IMG/VR virus record: IMGVR_UViG_3300046468_000977
Location: 1 to 57,251 of that record
Origin: a virus
Direction: 5' to 3' (one strand)
DNA: 57,251 bases
The notes beneath the pieces were generated by a model that did no database searches, had not been told where the DNA came from, and worked only from the letters and a program-made list of their open reading frames with translations. The position numbers and the translations under genes are program-made. Below, in pieces: positions 48,694 through 57,251 of the stretch; positions within the stretch are counted from its first letter, which is position 1, and the number at the start of each line of letters is the position of its first letter.

Positions 48694-49659
48694 TTACATT
48701 ACGTTAGGGATTCGAGAACCAGATCCGGTTGGATCAAAGTTGACTGCGGGTTTAGCTGACCCCCTGTAGGCATCTAGCTCTTCTTCTAAAAGTTGTTTAC
48801 AAACATTCCAATGGTAGTTAGCCCTCTCCAAATCAGCATTGTCTTCTGCTACAGTTCCCAACAACCCATGTTTAATAGCGTTGAGGTTACTTGGTCTTAC
48901 GACATCGAAGCTGTTAATTAGGTTTTTAAACCTTCTCTTAACTAAAACTCTGATTGTTTTCTTGGTGGCGTTTGAAACGTCATTCCCCAACCTATATCTT
49001 CGAAAGTTATTAACTTTGTTTGCTTCTTGGACCGTCCCTAATTCAAGCGTATCTGATGTATTATTAACATTCATCGCCGTTATTTTTACAGGGCTAGGTA
49101 ATGATGAATCCCCATTTCGTATCTCAGTAATCTTAGTGAACTGCACTGATCCTGAAGTAATGTTGTTTGAAGCTGTGTCTAGATTAGGGCTGTAGGTTTG
49201 CGTAACGGGGGTAGTGGAGTTATTTAATCCCGTTATACTAATAAAGTTAGTAGAAGTTCGAGGTATCTCAGTTGCGGGGGAGACGGGACTTACAGTAATA
49301 CTGTAGGCTTTAGACTCTTCAAGTTCGTTCACTGTCGGAGAAAACCCATCATCAACCAAACCAAAGCCGTAGAGAGTAGAACCATCTCTATTTCGTCCAG
49401 TAATTCGATAGTCATGGAATTGTGCTTTTGCCCTAACTGGGTCGTTGTCCACCAAAGCCGATACGATAGATTCCGAATCATCTGGTAGTGTGAAGTTACC
49501 ATCCGTTGTTGAGATAGTTGTCTCGTATAATAAATCCCGCCACATTCCCATTGCATAAAGTCGGGGCATGACAAGATTAAGTTCCTGAATAAATGAGGAA
49601 CCTACGGTTTTATATTTAGAGAGGGCTTCTTCTACCCCCGCTACGGTAAGAGTAGCCAT
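48694..49659 (-). CDS. Virion protein with helical ends, probable tail or head-tail component
   Basis: 321 residues. An N-terminal helix with a Trp-rich part (MWRDLLYE), a middle rich in beta strands, Thr and Ser, and a helical C-terminal tail (~260-305, NLNAIKHGLLGTVAEDNADLERANYHWNVC). This shape is reminiscent of adaptor or tail-tube proteins of podoviruses. No family is recognised. Confidence 0.5.
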   Translation of the reverse strand: MATLTVAGVEEALSKYKTVGSSFIQELNLVMPRLYAMGMWRDLLYETTISTTDGNFTLPDDSESIVSALVDNDPVRAKAQFHDYRITGRNRDGSTLYGFGLVDDGFSPTVNELEESKAYSITVSPVSPATEIPRTSTNFISITGLNNSTTPVTQTYSPNLDTASNNITSGSVQFTKITEIRNGDSSLPSPVKITAMNVNNTSDTLELGTVQEANKVNNFRRYRLGNDVSNATKKTIRVLVKRRFKNLINSFDVVRPSNLNAIKHGLLGTVAEDNADLERANYHWNVCKQLLEEELDAYRGSAKPAVNFDPTGSGSRIPNVM

Positions 49660-49705
49660 AAGGATATGTTAATTTAATATCCTTAATCAGTCAAGGCAGG
49701 GGTAA

Positions 49706-51712
49706 TTACTCTGTCGGGCAAGAAGAACACCCATCTCCGGTAGATTCTTTAACCACTCTCAGTGATGGATCGTTGGCTTTCAACACTTCTACGGTATTAG
49801 TAGCATTAACTACTGTTACGCCAGTCAATTCTTTTACCACATCAACTTCAGCTATGGCTGAACTAGGGGTGCTTGCGATACCAGTTACTTGAGTGATGTT
49901 TGTCCCTACAATTCCCTGCCCTAAAGTTACACTTCTTACACCCGCTCCAGTAGTTGTGGCGTTTACTACGCCCGTTACTTTAACAACCTCCGTAACTCCC
50001 GTTACTTGAGTGATGTTTGTCCCTACAATTCCCTGCCCTAAAACCGTGCTTTGAACACCAGCTCCAGTAGTCGTGCAGTCTTGCACACTAGTTATTTGAA
50101 CAGCACTGGTAACTCCCGTTACCTGAGTAGGGTCGTGGACAAACTTGTAATCGGCAGGGGCTGATGATTCCGGCGTTGTTTCGCCCCCCAAAACCCAGTA
50201 ACATTGAGTGGTTTGACTTGATCCAGAGCCGCTTGATACACAAATTTTGACCCAAGGCAGAGTCATTTTAGTTCCCCCAGCCCACATCGTGCTATGCGGA
50301 GTTCCTTGAATCATGTTAGAATTCACAGTTCCACCGCGAACATAATCATTACCTACACTAGCTGAGACTACCACATTATCAGCAGTTGTAGCTCCTCCAG
50401 CCCACATCGTGGTGTGCGGAGTTCCTTGAACCATGTTAACATTCTCGGTTCCACCACGCACATAGTCATCTTCTACAACAGCCGCAACTACAATATTATT
50501 ACTAGCTGAAGATCCTCCCGCCCACATCGTATTGTTCAAATCACCACCAATGTAAGCTTTACCTTTTTGTGCGGGAGTAGGTATTTGTGCCACTTGTGTG
50601 ACAGTCGGATTAGTTGTTGAAGGAGCGAATACAGATACGGCGGTCAGATTCTCTACTTGTAAGTCAGTAATACAGCGAACAAGCCCATCTTCGATGATCG
50701 CCTGTTTCTTATCACCTACTTTCCAAGTCTTGTTATAGCGATTCCCATGAATATTAATAGTATCGCCAGAAGTAACTACTTTAACTTGAGGTAAACCTGA
50801 AACTTTATTGTCACCTTCACAAGATCGCTCCTGCCCTAGTTGACTTATACGCCTAAGATTTTTAAAGTCATCTCCTTCCGTGTAATTCTTATACACGTTC
50901 TGCCCAACACCCACATTTTTTACAGCGTCATACCCAGCTATCCACCACAACGGGCCTCGATGCCCCTCTAAAGCGCCCCTCATCAGGGCTTGCCGACCAT
51001 CTTGAAATTGCTTCGCTTCTAATTTGCCGTTGTTTATGTAACATATTGGTGTGTAGTATTCACCGTCCGTGCCGTAACCAAATTCATCAGGTAGTATATA
51101 ATCAGTATTGTCGGGTAGATCTTCACCAAACATTAATGTGTAAGCTGGCGTCGGCTCCTCTCCCTCTTCCGCTTCTTCAACTTTAACCTTACCGTGGTCG
51201 TCAGTTTTATACATGCTGTAAACAACACCCTGATCCCCAACACCAATCTGCAATGGTGTTAAAGCATGTCTCACTAAAGTGTCATTGGTGGGGTGTATCT
51301 CATACAGATACGCTTTTGAAATACATATAATCCCATCGTCTCTTAAACCATAGGGTTCATGCTCTTCTCTATAAGGCATGAATTCCCCTGCTACTCTCTG
51401 CCCCTTCTTGTCTGAGAATGGTCTAGCTTGATAGAACTCCGCTTCACCGACTATATTGTCAGCGTCAACAACGTGTTCATGAACGGGGGATAACCTTACT
51501 TCTTCTACGTCATTAAGATTTCTCGTTTCTTCTAGGCTCCCATAACTTAAACCCCCCGAACTTCCGAGTCCTTTACCATTAGAAGTCCCAAGTCCTTTAC
51601 CATTAGAAGTCCCAAGTTTTGATTTTGATTTCTTACCGGAAAAGAAATCACGGAAAGCTTGTAAGCGTGTTTCTCTACGTTTGCTTACATCAGAGAAAGG
51701 ATCATCAGACAT
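49706..51712 (-). CDS. Large structural protein with internal repeats
   Basis: 668 residues. The N-terminus is basic and Gly/Ser-rich (LGTSNGKG repeats). Middle: three similar units around TMWAGG (~390-475), each with a D/N-DYVRGGT spacer. C-terminal third: two units around TTGAGVxS and LGQGIVGTNITQVTG (~545-620). Beta-rich repeats suit a spike or fibre-like virion protein. It ends in a Cys-rich tail (GDGCSSCPTE). Confidence 0.65.
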   Translation of the reverse strand: MSDDPFSDVSKRRETRLQAFRDFFSGKKSKSKLGTSNGKGLGTSNGKGLGSSGGLSYGSLEETRNLNDVEEVRLSPVHEHVVDADNIVGEAEFYQARPFSDKKGQRVAGEFMPYREEHEPYGLRDDGIICISKAYLYEIHPTNDTLVRHALTPLQIGVGDQGVVYSMYKTDDHGKVKVEEAEEGEEPTPAYTLMFGEDLPDNTDYILPDEFGYGTDGEYYTPICYINNGKLEAKQFQDGRQALMRGALEGHRGPLWWIAGYDAVKNVGVGQNVYKNYTEGDDFKNLRRISQLGQERSCEGDNKVSGLPQVKVVTSGDTINIHGNRYNKTWKVGDKKQAIIEDGLVRCITDLQVENLTAVSVFAPSTTNPTVTQVAQIPTPAQKGKAYIGGDLNNTMWAGGSSASNNIVVAAVVEDDYVRGGTENVNMVQGTPHTTMWAGGATTADNVVVSASVGNDYVRGGTVNSNMIQGTPHSTMWAGGTKMTLPWVKICVSSGSGSSQTTQCYWVLGGETTPESSAPADYKFVHDPTQVTGVTSAVQITSVQDCTTTGAGVQSTVLGQGIVGTNITQVTGVTEVVKVTGVVNATTTGAGVRSVTLGQGIVGTNITQVTGIASTPSSAIAEVDVVKELTGVTVVNATNTVEVLKANDPSLRVVKESTGDGCSSCPTE

Positions 51713-51735
51713 ATTTAATATTAAGTAAGAAGAGT

Positions 51736-53034
51736 TTACATCCCATTTGAAGCAGGTTTATGAACTGTCCATTTCGTTCTCATAAAACCGCCCCTAGCTG
51801 GTTCTTGAGTATCCCTAGCGACGTGTGTTGCCGGAATACTAGATGGGGAGGTAGTTGGTATCTCCACTTCGTAAGAAGTATATTTATATATTGGGTCTTC
51901 AGTTCCAGAAGAAGCTTGTAAAATACCCCCACCCATCAAACAAGGCGGGATGTTTATTTCAACATAAGGTGTGCCAAATTGCAATGATTTAGGTTCGAAG
52001 TTTTGAACACTGAGCCCAGTATGTGGACTAGCTGACCAAGTTACTTCAACGTCTGTTTTACAAGAACCCCGAAACGCTTCAGGGTCCATCACATACTCTA
52101 CAAAAGTAGTTAACTGACCGTCATGCTTTTCCCAAGCTATAATATCAATATCACTAAGGACAGGTGGGAAAGTGTGATTCATGGCAGTGCTATAAACACT
52201 AACCCTTATATTACCAACACCATCCACTACACTCCCATTCGGCGCACCAGCGACAGTTTCTTTTTTTATTACTTCAAACCAATCGGTAGATAATTGTCGG
52301 GCTTCCCGATAAGAAGCGACTCTTATGCTGGCACTAGGGGATAGTGTCGTGTCACTAGTTTGAGCCTTCCAATATCTGGCAGTTGGGGTATTGATTAAAC
52401 TTTCGATACTTTGATTAGTATTCGTGTTTGATTCAACTATTTCCTCTCCCCTGTGGTGGTAGGTTACTGTTTGTCTTAAATTATACTGAGATAGATTATC
52501 CCACGATACTGTCTTTATTGGGCTAAAGTCATAATATGTTCTCTGCTCCACAACAAAGACGCCATCTAATTCTTGTTCCCCTATTCTTTTCTGGTCACGG
52601 GAAACCAACTTGTAACCTTTTCCCTCAAAATTAGCGGAGGTGGGGGCGATGGGCATATCAGCCCCTGCTGCGTGGGCTGTAGAATCCTCTGTGAATTCGG
52701 ACCTAAGTTCTACATAAGTTCTAGTAACAGTGCTAAACTTAGTTTGCCCCAAACTTGATTGGGAGAACTCAAAGTTATACTCATCTTGTGAAGACCTACT
52801 ATTTACGTAGTAATAGAAATAAAGCTGACCACTTGGGTCCGCTTGCTTCACATACGCTAATATGTGATTTGGATAATTAACCGTATCGGGGTGTGCTGTG
52901 CCATATGGCGGGGGAACTTTCCCAACCCTCTGAGCGTCAACAGTTTCGAAAAACAATAAATCCTGCACATTCGGCGATACGAATGTGAGGACTGACTGCC
53001 GTTGGGGGCTGGGTTGATTCCGAGATACAGGCAT
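51736..53034 (-). CDS. Virion structural protein, unrecognised
   Basis: 432 residues, beta-rich with Thr and Ser, no catalytic motif. It is flanked by structural genes, overlaps the small gene upstream by one base, and probably forms part of the tail or fibre. Confidence 0.6.
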   Translation of the reverse strand: MPVSRNQPSPQRQSVLTFVSPNVQDLLFFETVDAQRVGKVPPPYGTAHPDTVNYPNHILAYVKQADPSGQLYFYYYVNSRSSQDEYNFEFSQSSLGQTKFSTVTRTYVELRSEFTEDSTAHAAGADMPIAPTSANFEGKGYKLVSRDQKRIGEQELDGVFVVEQRTYYDFSPIKTVSWDNLSQYNLRQTVTYHHRGEEIVESNTNTNQSIESLINTPTARYWKAQTSDTTLSPSASIRVASYREARQLSTDWFEVIKKETVAGAPNGSVVDGVGNIRVSVYSTAMNHTFPPVLSDIDIIAWEKHDGQLTTFVEYVMDPEAFRGSCKTDVEVTWSASPHTGLSVQNFEPKSLQFGTPYVEINIPPCLMGGGILQASSGTEDPIYKYTSYEVEIPTTSPSSIPATHVARDTQEPARGGFMRTKWTVHKPASNGM

Positions 53035-53270
53035 TATTCTAGTGGGTTACCTCCACCATCAAATCCTTCAACTACCTCAACGGTTTCAAGATTTGATGCC
53101 CCCTGCTCCGGTGCTTGCCCCTGCTCTTCGGGGGCGTCGGCTATTTTTCCAGCAAGAAAATTAGCTACGCCTGCTATCTTGAGTCCTCCCCCTGCTGGGT
53201 TCTGGACTGCGAGGTCAATAATCTGGATTAGTGCTGATCGTTCTTCGTCGGTGAATTCAATTGTTTTCAT
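53034..53270 (-). CDS. Small structural-block protein, unrecognised
   Basis: 78 residues from the ATG at 53270. An N-terminal helix (FTDEERSALIQIIDLAVQNP) is followed by GLKIAGVANFLAGKI and an acidic Gly-rich tail. A TTG at 53279 is possible. Not recognised. Confidence 0.55.
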   Translation of the reverse strand: MKTIEFTDEERSALIQIIDLAVQNPAGGGLKIAGVANFLAGKIADAPEEQGQAPEQGASNLETVEVVEGFDGGGNPLE

Positions 53271-53324
53271 ACTCGTCAAAATTATGCGTGGTGGTCTTTG
53301 GTTTCAAGGTTATAAATTACAAAA

Positions 53325-53636
53325 CTACGTAGACGTGTCTGGCTTACTCACCTCGTAATATGCTTCAATAGCTGGGATTGCATCGAAGACGGCTTGCATC
53401 GCTGTAGCGGCTTCGGGAACTTCTGATACAAGATCCCAGAAGTTAACCTCTACGCTCTTTGAATATTGATCTTCGGCAATATCCCCAGTCTCGGCGTCGC
53501 AAGGGCGAAGCTGAAGATAAAGTTGTCCCTCTGATGGGGACGGCACAGTTACATTTAAAGAAGAAACCCAAATTTGTGGGAACGTCTTTTCTGATTTGGC
53601 TGGTATTACCAATGGGTTTTCGTTTTGTATCGGCAT
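53325..53636 (-). CDS. Small protein next to the fibre, unrecognised
   Basis: 103 residues, N-terminal beta part (VWSSLNVTVPSPS region, then YLQLRPCDAE), C-terminal helix (ATAMQAVFDAIPAIEAYYE). It follows the fibre gene by 14 bases, the usual spot for a fibre chaperone or adaptor, which is a guess from position. Confidence 0.55.
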   Translation of the reverse strand: MPIQNENPLVIPAKSEKTFPQIWVSSLNVTVPSPSEGQLYLQLRPCDAETGDIAEDQYSKSVEVNFWDLVSEVPEAATAMQAVFDAIPAIEAYYEVSKPDTST

Positions 53637-53650
53637 GGTTTTGTTTAACT

Positions 53651-56600
53651 TTAAGCAGACTCTTCTATGTCCACGGGTTCTATCTCTAGTTTATCTACGT
53701 CTTTACGTTCTCCGTAAATCACATAAAAATAATTAAGAGGCGTTTCTGTGTTTGATCCGACAGTAACGTCCCCATTATCTGCAATGTCCTCAACATAAAG
53801 GTCTTGGTTAGCTCCTATGGCGGTGATTTCTACCGTCATCGAATCGAGGTGGACTAAACCATCCCAATAATCGGGCATCTCAATTGTATTTGATTTGCTC
53901 CTGCCTCTAAAGTAAACACCAACCTCTGGTCCCTCAAGACATGCGTGAACTAATTTTTTACCTTCTTTAGTCGGGTGTGGGATAGAGAAGTATTTAGCAT
54001 ACCCTGAAATATTGCCCGCCACTGTCAGGCTGGACCCACTGGCGCTACTACCAATATCCACACTCCCCCTAGCGATTTTCATCACTTCAGTTCCCCCGCC
54101 AGCACTCGCGCTGCCATACCTAAATGAAGCTATCTTCTGAGTGCCACCTGAGTTAGGTGACTGCACGTATAAGACATAGTTACTGGCTCCAGTGTCCCTC
54201 GTAATTAAACTATAACTAGTGCTTGCAGCCTTAGTCCTAATTGCATTAGCCACAACCACACCACCAACATCAATACCATCAGTCTTAACTCTGAGCCTTT
54301 CAGTTCCTCCGACTACTGTTCTACAGTAGGAGTTGTTTGACCAATGGATATAATCATTACTGTCATAACCAATGTAACTAATGCTATCTCTTAGATCGGT
54401 CTCTAACTGGAATTGAGTTCCGCTAAGGTCTAAGCCCCTACCTGCTGAGTAAGTTGTATTGGTGTCAGTGTTTGTGTCCGTCCAAGGGACGTGAACATAC
54501 ATTTTCTCTGACGAAACTTCGACAGGGTAATACTTACCACTTTCAGTATATCCAATCTTGAAACCACCTCTTGTCGAACTAGACCCAGCAGGTAAAGAAT
54601 AGTTATTCGCACTAGTAGCAATACCGTCGAGCTTAGTCTTGAGCGTAGAGGTAAAGTTCTTTTGAGTCAGCCCACCATCGCCTACAGAGTAAGTTGTGTT
54701 CGTGGTAACATAACCAGCACCGTTGGTAAGCTGGTTGTTATTGGTAATGTAGTTAGCGTTTGTAGCTCCGGTGTAACCAAGATTTCCAAGGGTCAACGTC
54801 CTAGTCCCCATGCTAGTGATAACACCATCAGTAACATAAATGTTATCAATGATAGTAGAACCTGACGTATTAATATCAGAGTCGGTTCCGATGATCGTGT
54901 TGCCACTTGAGGTTACATACCCAGCAGAAGCGTGGTTCCCCCATCCATATGCGGTGTTCCAGTTGGAAATATTTAAGTTAGATCCAGTAACCGCACCACC
55001 AGCAGTTATCGAAGAAGCGACCGTTAACACCCCAGCAGTAGTCAAGGACATTGCTCCTGCCGATTTAGTTTGACCGCTATACCCCCACCAGAATCCTCTG
55101 TCTGTATCGTTATTCATACAGAAGGTCATCGCGTAATCATTAAGGCCACCATAGGTAACCCCACTTGTCATACCAATCCCGTATGTTGTGCCACTCCAAA
55201 CAGAGAACTTAACGTCAGCGTTACTCCCCGTAGTAATTACTTGGTTTCCACTGACAGTTAAATCACCCCCAATGGTTCTATTACCAGATAATGTTGTTGG
55301 TAGAACGTAGTTATTAGCACCAGCAGCAATACCGTCGAGCTTAGATTTAAGAGTAGTCGTGAAGTTCTTTTGAGTTAGCCCACCATCTCCTACAGAGTAA
55401 GTTGTGTTAGTGGTAACATACCCAGCACCGTTGGTGAGCTGGTTGTTATTGGTTATGTAGTTGGCATTTGTAGCTCCCGTGTAACCAAGATTCGCAAGAG
55501 TTAAGTTACGAGTAGAGTGTGATGTTATCACACCGTCTGTCATCACTAACGTATCTACAACCGATGCACCCGAAGTGTTAATGTCAGAATCGGTTCCGAC
55601 TATCGTGTTACCACTTGAAGTAACATATCCAGCGCCGTTACTAAGCTGGTTGTTATTCGTTATATAGTTAGCATTTGTAGCTCCTGTGTAACCTAGTGTA
55701 GACAGAGAGGGTTTATTTCCAGAATGATAAATCTCATACTTATTAGCCCCCATTGACCAACCACCTACAGATAATTTGTTGTTATCTGCGTCTAATCCAA
55801 AATACATGGCAAAGTCACCACCAGTATGGAAAGCCATGAAAGCATCATTGCCTGAGCCACTGTTGTAAATTTCAAGTCCACCCAGACTGGAACTGCTGGA
55901 GGCTATAGTGTCGTGGTTGCTGGTGGAGCATTTACTGAAGGTAATCCTTTCGGTAATGGTATCAGTAGCATCGCTCCGCACATAACTCGCACCATTAACA
56001 CCATCAAGTTTATCAGCATCGGCTGCTTTACCTGATGTTGTTAAGTAACTAGCACCATTGGTGAGCTGGTTGTTATTGGTTATGTAGTTAGCATTTGTAG
56101 CTCCCGTGTAACCAAGATTCGCAAGAGTTAAGTTACGAGTAGAGTGTGATGTTATCACACCGTCTGTCATCACTAACGTATCTACAACCGATGCACCCGA
56201 AGTGTTAATGTCAGAATCGGTTCCGATTATCGTGTTACCACTTGAAGTAACATATCCAGCACCGTTACTAATCTGATTGTTGTTAGTTACGTTCGTTGCA
56301 CCCGCCGCGATACCATCGAGCTTAGACTTTAGCGTAGTCGTGAAGTTCTTTTGAGTCAGCCCACCATCACCTACAGAGTAAGTTGTGTTCGTAGTAACAT
56401 AACCAGCACCGTTAGTGAGCTGGTTGTTATTAGTAGGAATTGTAGGTTTATTAGTTAGGTTATTGTAACTAATATTAATGTTGGACGAACCATTGAAACT
56501 CGTGCCAGCAATCGTCCTTGCAGTCGTAAGCGTATCTGCATTTGGGTGGTAGTTGTCTGCGAAGACCCTCTGACCTGCTCCCCATGTTGTCGCTCCGAAT

Positions 56601-57251
56601 CCAGCTTTCCAAATGTGCATTTCTGGGTTCCCAGAACCATTAAGTTTCTTAAAGGTAATTGCACTTGGGCCACCTCCAGATGAATCTGAGTAAGTATCAA
56701 AAGCTAACACATCAACATAGACCGTATTAGCTGATCCCGTCATACCACCGTAAGATGAGAAAAACGGTTTTATCGCTTGGACCGAACTAGTAATCCCCGA
56801 AGTGCTGGGCTTCATATCCCTGTCATCAGTCGAATCTAATCTGTGGTGATTGTGTGAATCGTCATTAACAGTAACTGAAATTGAAGTTGTTCCTGACCCA
56901 CTTACGTCCCCACCCAATGAAATAGTTTGGTTTCCAGTAATATAACCAGCACCGTTGGTAAGCTGGTTGTTATTGGTAATGTAGTTAGCGTTTGTAGCTC
57001 CCGTGTAACCTAGATTCGCAAGAGTTAAGTTACGAGTAGAGTGTGATGTTATCACACCGTCTGTCATCACTAACTGATCTACAACCGATGCACCCGAAGT
57101 GTTAATGTCAGAATCGGTTCCGATGATCGTGTTACCACTTGAAGTAACATATCCAGCACCGTTGGTAAGCTGGTTGTTATTGGTAATGTAGTTAGCGTTT
57201 GTAGCTCCCGTGTAACCTAGATTCGCAAGAGTTAAGTTACGAGTAGAGTGT
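53651..57251 (-). CDS. Tail fibre protein, C-terminal part (5' end off the right edge)
   Basis: The frame is open to the window edge: nothing stops it upstream of the GTG/ATG at 57070, so the N-terminus is missing (about 1,200 residues visible). It carries several ~70-residue units (GYTGATNANYIT, NNNQLTNGAGY, GTDSDINTSG, VMTDGVIT, STRNLTLANL). The C-terminal ~130 residues (FSIPHPTKEGKKLVHACLEGPEVGVYFRG) match a conserved tip segment of marine-type phage fibres and may be a trimerisation or receptor-binding head. It would recognise the host surface. Confidence 0.85.
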   Translation of the reverse strand, partial: HSTRNLTLANLGYTGATNANYITNNNQLTNGAGYVTSSGNTIIGTDSDINTSGASVVDQLVMTDGVITSHSTRNLTLANLGYTGATNANYITNNNQLTNGAGYITGNQTISLGGDVSGSGTTSISVTVNDDSHNHHRLDSTDDRDMKPSTSGITSSVQAIKPFFSSYGGMTGSANTVYVDVLAFDTYSDSSGGGPSAITFKKLNGSGNPEMHIWKAGFGATTWGAGQRVFADNYHPNADTLTTARTIAGTSFNGSSNINISYNNLTNKPTIPTNNNQLTNGAGYVTTNTTYSVGDGGLTQKNFTTTLKSKLDGIAAGATNVTNNNQISNGAGYVTSSGNTIIGTDSDINTSGASVVDTLVMTDGVITSHSTRNLTLANLGYTGATNANYITNNNQLTNGASYLTTSGKAADADKLDGVNGASYVRSDATDTITERITFSKCSTSNHDTIASSSSSLGGLEIYNSGSGNDAFMAFHTGGDFAMYFGLDADNNKLSVGGWSMGANKYEIYHSGNKPSLSTLGYTGATNANYITNNNQLSNGAGYVTSSGNTIVGTDSDINTSGASVVDTLVMTDGVITSHSTRNLTLANLGYTGATNANYITNNNQLTNGAGYVTTNTTYSVGDGGLTQKNFTTTLKSKLDGIAAGANNYVLPTTLSGNRTIGGDLTVSGNQVITTGSNADVKFSVWSGTTYGIGMTSGVTYGGLNDYAMTFCMNNDTDRGFWWGYSGQTKSAGAMSLTTAGVLTVASSITAGGAVTGSNLNISNWNTAYGWGNHASAGYVTSSGNTIIGTDSDINTSGSTIIDNIYVTDGVITSMGTRTLTLGNLGYTGATNANYITNNNQLTNGAGYVTTNTTYSVGDGGLTQKNFTSTLKTKLDGIATSANNYSLPAGSSSTRGGFKIGYTESGKYYPVEVSSEKMYVHVPWTDTNTDTNTTYSAGRGLDLSGTQFQLETDLRDSISYIGYDSNDYIHWSNNSYCRTVVGGTERLRVKTDGIDVGGVVVANAIRTKAASTSYSLITRDTGASNYVLYVQSPNSGGTQKIASFRYGSASAGGGTEVMKIARGSVDIGSSASGSSLTVAGNISGYAKYFSIPHPTKEGKKLVHACLEGPEVGVYFRGRSKSNTIEMPDYWDGLVHLDSMTVEITAIGANQDLYVEDIADNGDVTVGSNTETPLNYFYVIYGERKDVDKLEIEPVDIEESA
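55479..57122 (-). repeat. Large direct repeats within the fibre gene
   Basis: A ~120-bp segment recurs nearly unchanged at 55479-55598, 56109-56228 and 57006-57122 (gtgtaacc, gcaagagttaag, gtgatgttatcacaccg), and a partial fourth copy ends at 57251. A shorter related unit lies around 54705-54790. Near-identity over >100 bases makes this a likely site of recombination and of assembly breaks. Confidence 0.85.

Noticed and set aside
1-57251. CRISPR arrays, tRNA genes, integrase or insertion sequences
   Set aside because: The repeats seen are in-frame coding repeats or short spacers, with no CRISPR-like spacers. No cloverleaf, recombinase motif or terminal inverted repeat was found.

Overview
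The window is phage DNA, apparently most or all of the genome of an uncultured tailed dsDNA phage (Caudoviricetes). It encodes portal, scaffold, major capsid protein, both terminase subunits, tail fibres, a lysis cassette and a family A DNA polymerase replication module. No integrase, repressor, rRNA, tRNA or CRISPR array was seen. There is no sheath, tape-measure or tail-tube series, but there is a 3,409-residue giant protein, which suggests a podovirus that ejects internal virion proteins. The host cannot be named. The base composition leans AT. Few starts carry a convincing Shine-Dalgarno sequence and several are preceded by A-rich repeats, so the host may rely little on Shine-Dalgarno pairing. 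The clearest promoters look like ordinary sigma-70 sites (TTGACA or TTGACT boxes).

Genes lie in four large transcription blocks. (1) The minus-strand structural block enters from the right (57251 to 46672): a fibre gene, several tail or virion genes, then a tightly overlapped lysis cassette (two small membrane proteins, a candidate nested spanin pair, an amidase). It continues at the left edge (15498 to 1) with glycosyltransferases, small basic proteins, portal, scaffold, major capsid protein and tail fibre. Two isolated plus-strand genes, a glycosyltransferase at 3115 and a lipoprotein at 9801, sit inside this block, each with its own promoter and terminator, as phage morons do. (2) A plus-strand early block (16367-24340) carries about twenty small genes, an HNH protein, an SF2 helicase and an Nmad1-like protein, behind an 868-base leader with no gene. 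(3) A minus-strand block (38877-24337) carries the large terminase, two probable internal virion proteins, the giant protein and a lysine-rich protein. (4) A plus-strand block (38902-46706) carries the small terminase, a RuvC-like resolvase, a RecB/Cas4-like nuclease, a probable ssDNA-binding protein, DNA polymerase A and a primase-helicase.

The left-edge and right-edge fibre fragments are both on the minus strand and both break inside repeats. They are in the same frame if the ends are joined, so the contig ends may fall inside a single long fibre gene of a circular or circularly permuted genome.

The most interesting unexplained signals are in RNA leaders. The capsid mRNA leader has two tandem copies of a structured element whose closing stems differ in sequence. 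The DNA polymerase leader has a terminator right against the start codon and a duplicated arm that could form an alternative hairpin. The early operon has a boxA-like site and a hairpin that ends exactly at its first ATG. AAACC-type repeats are set directly against several early start codons.
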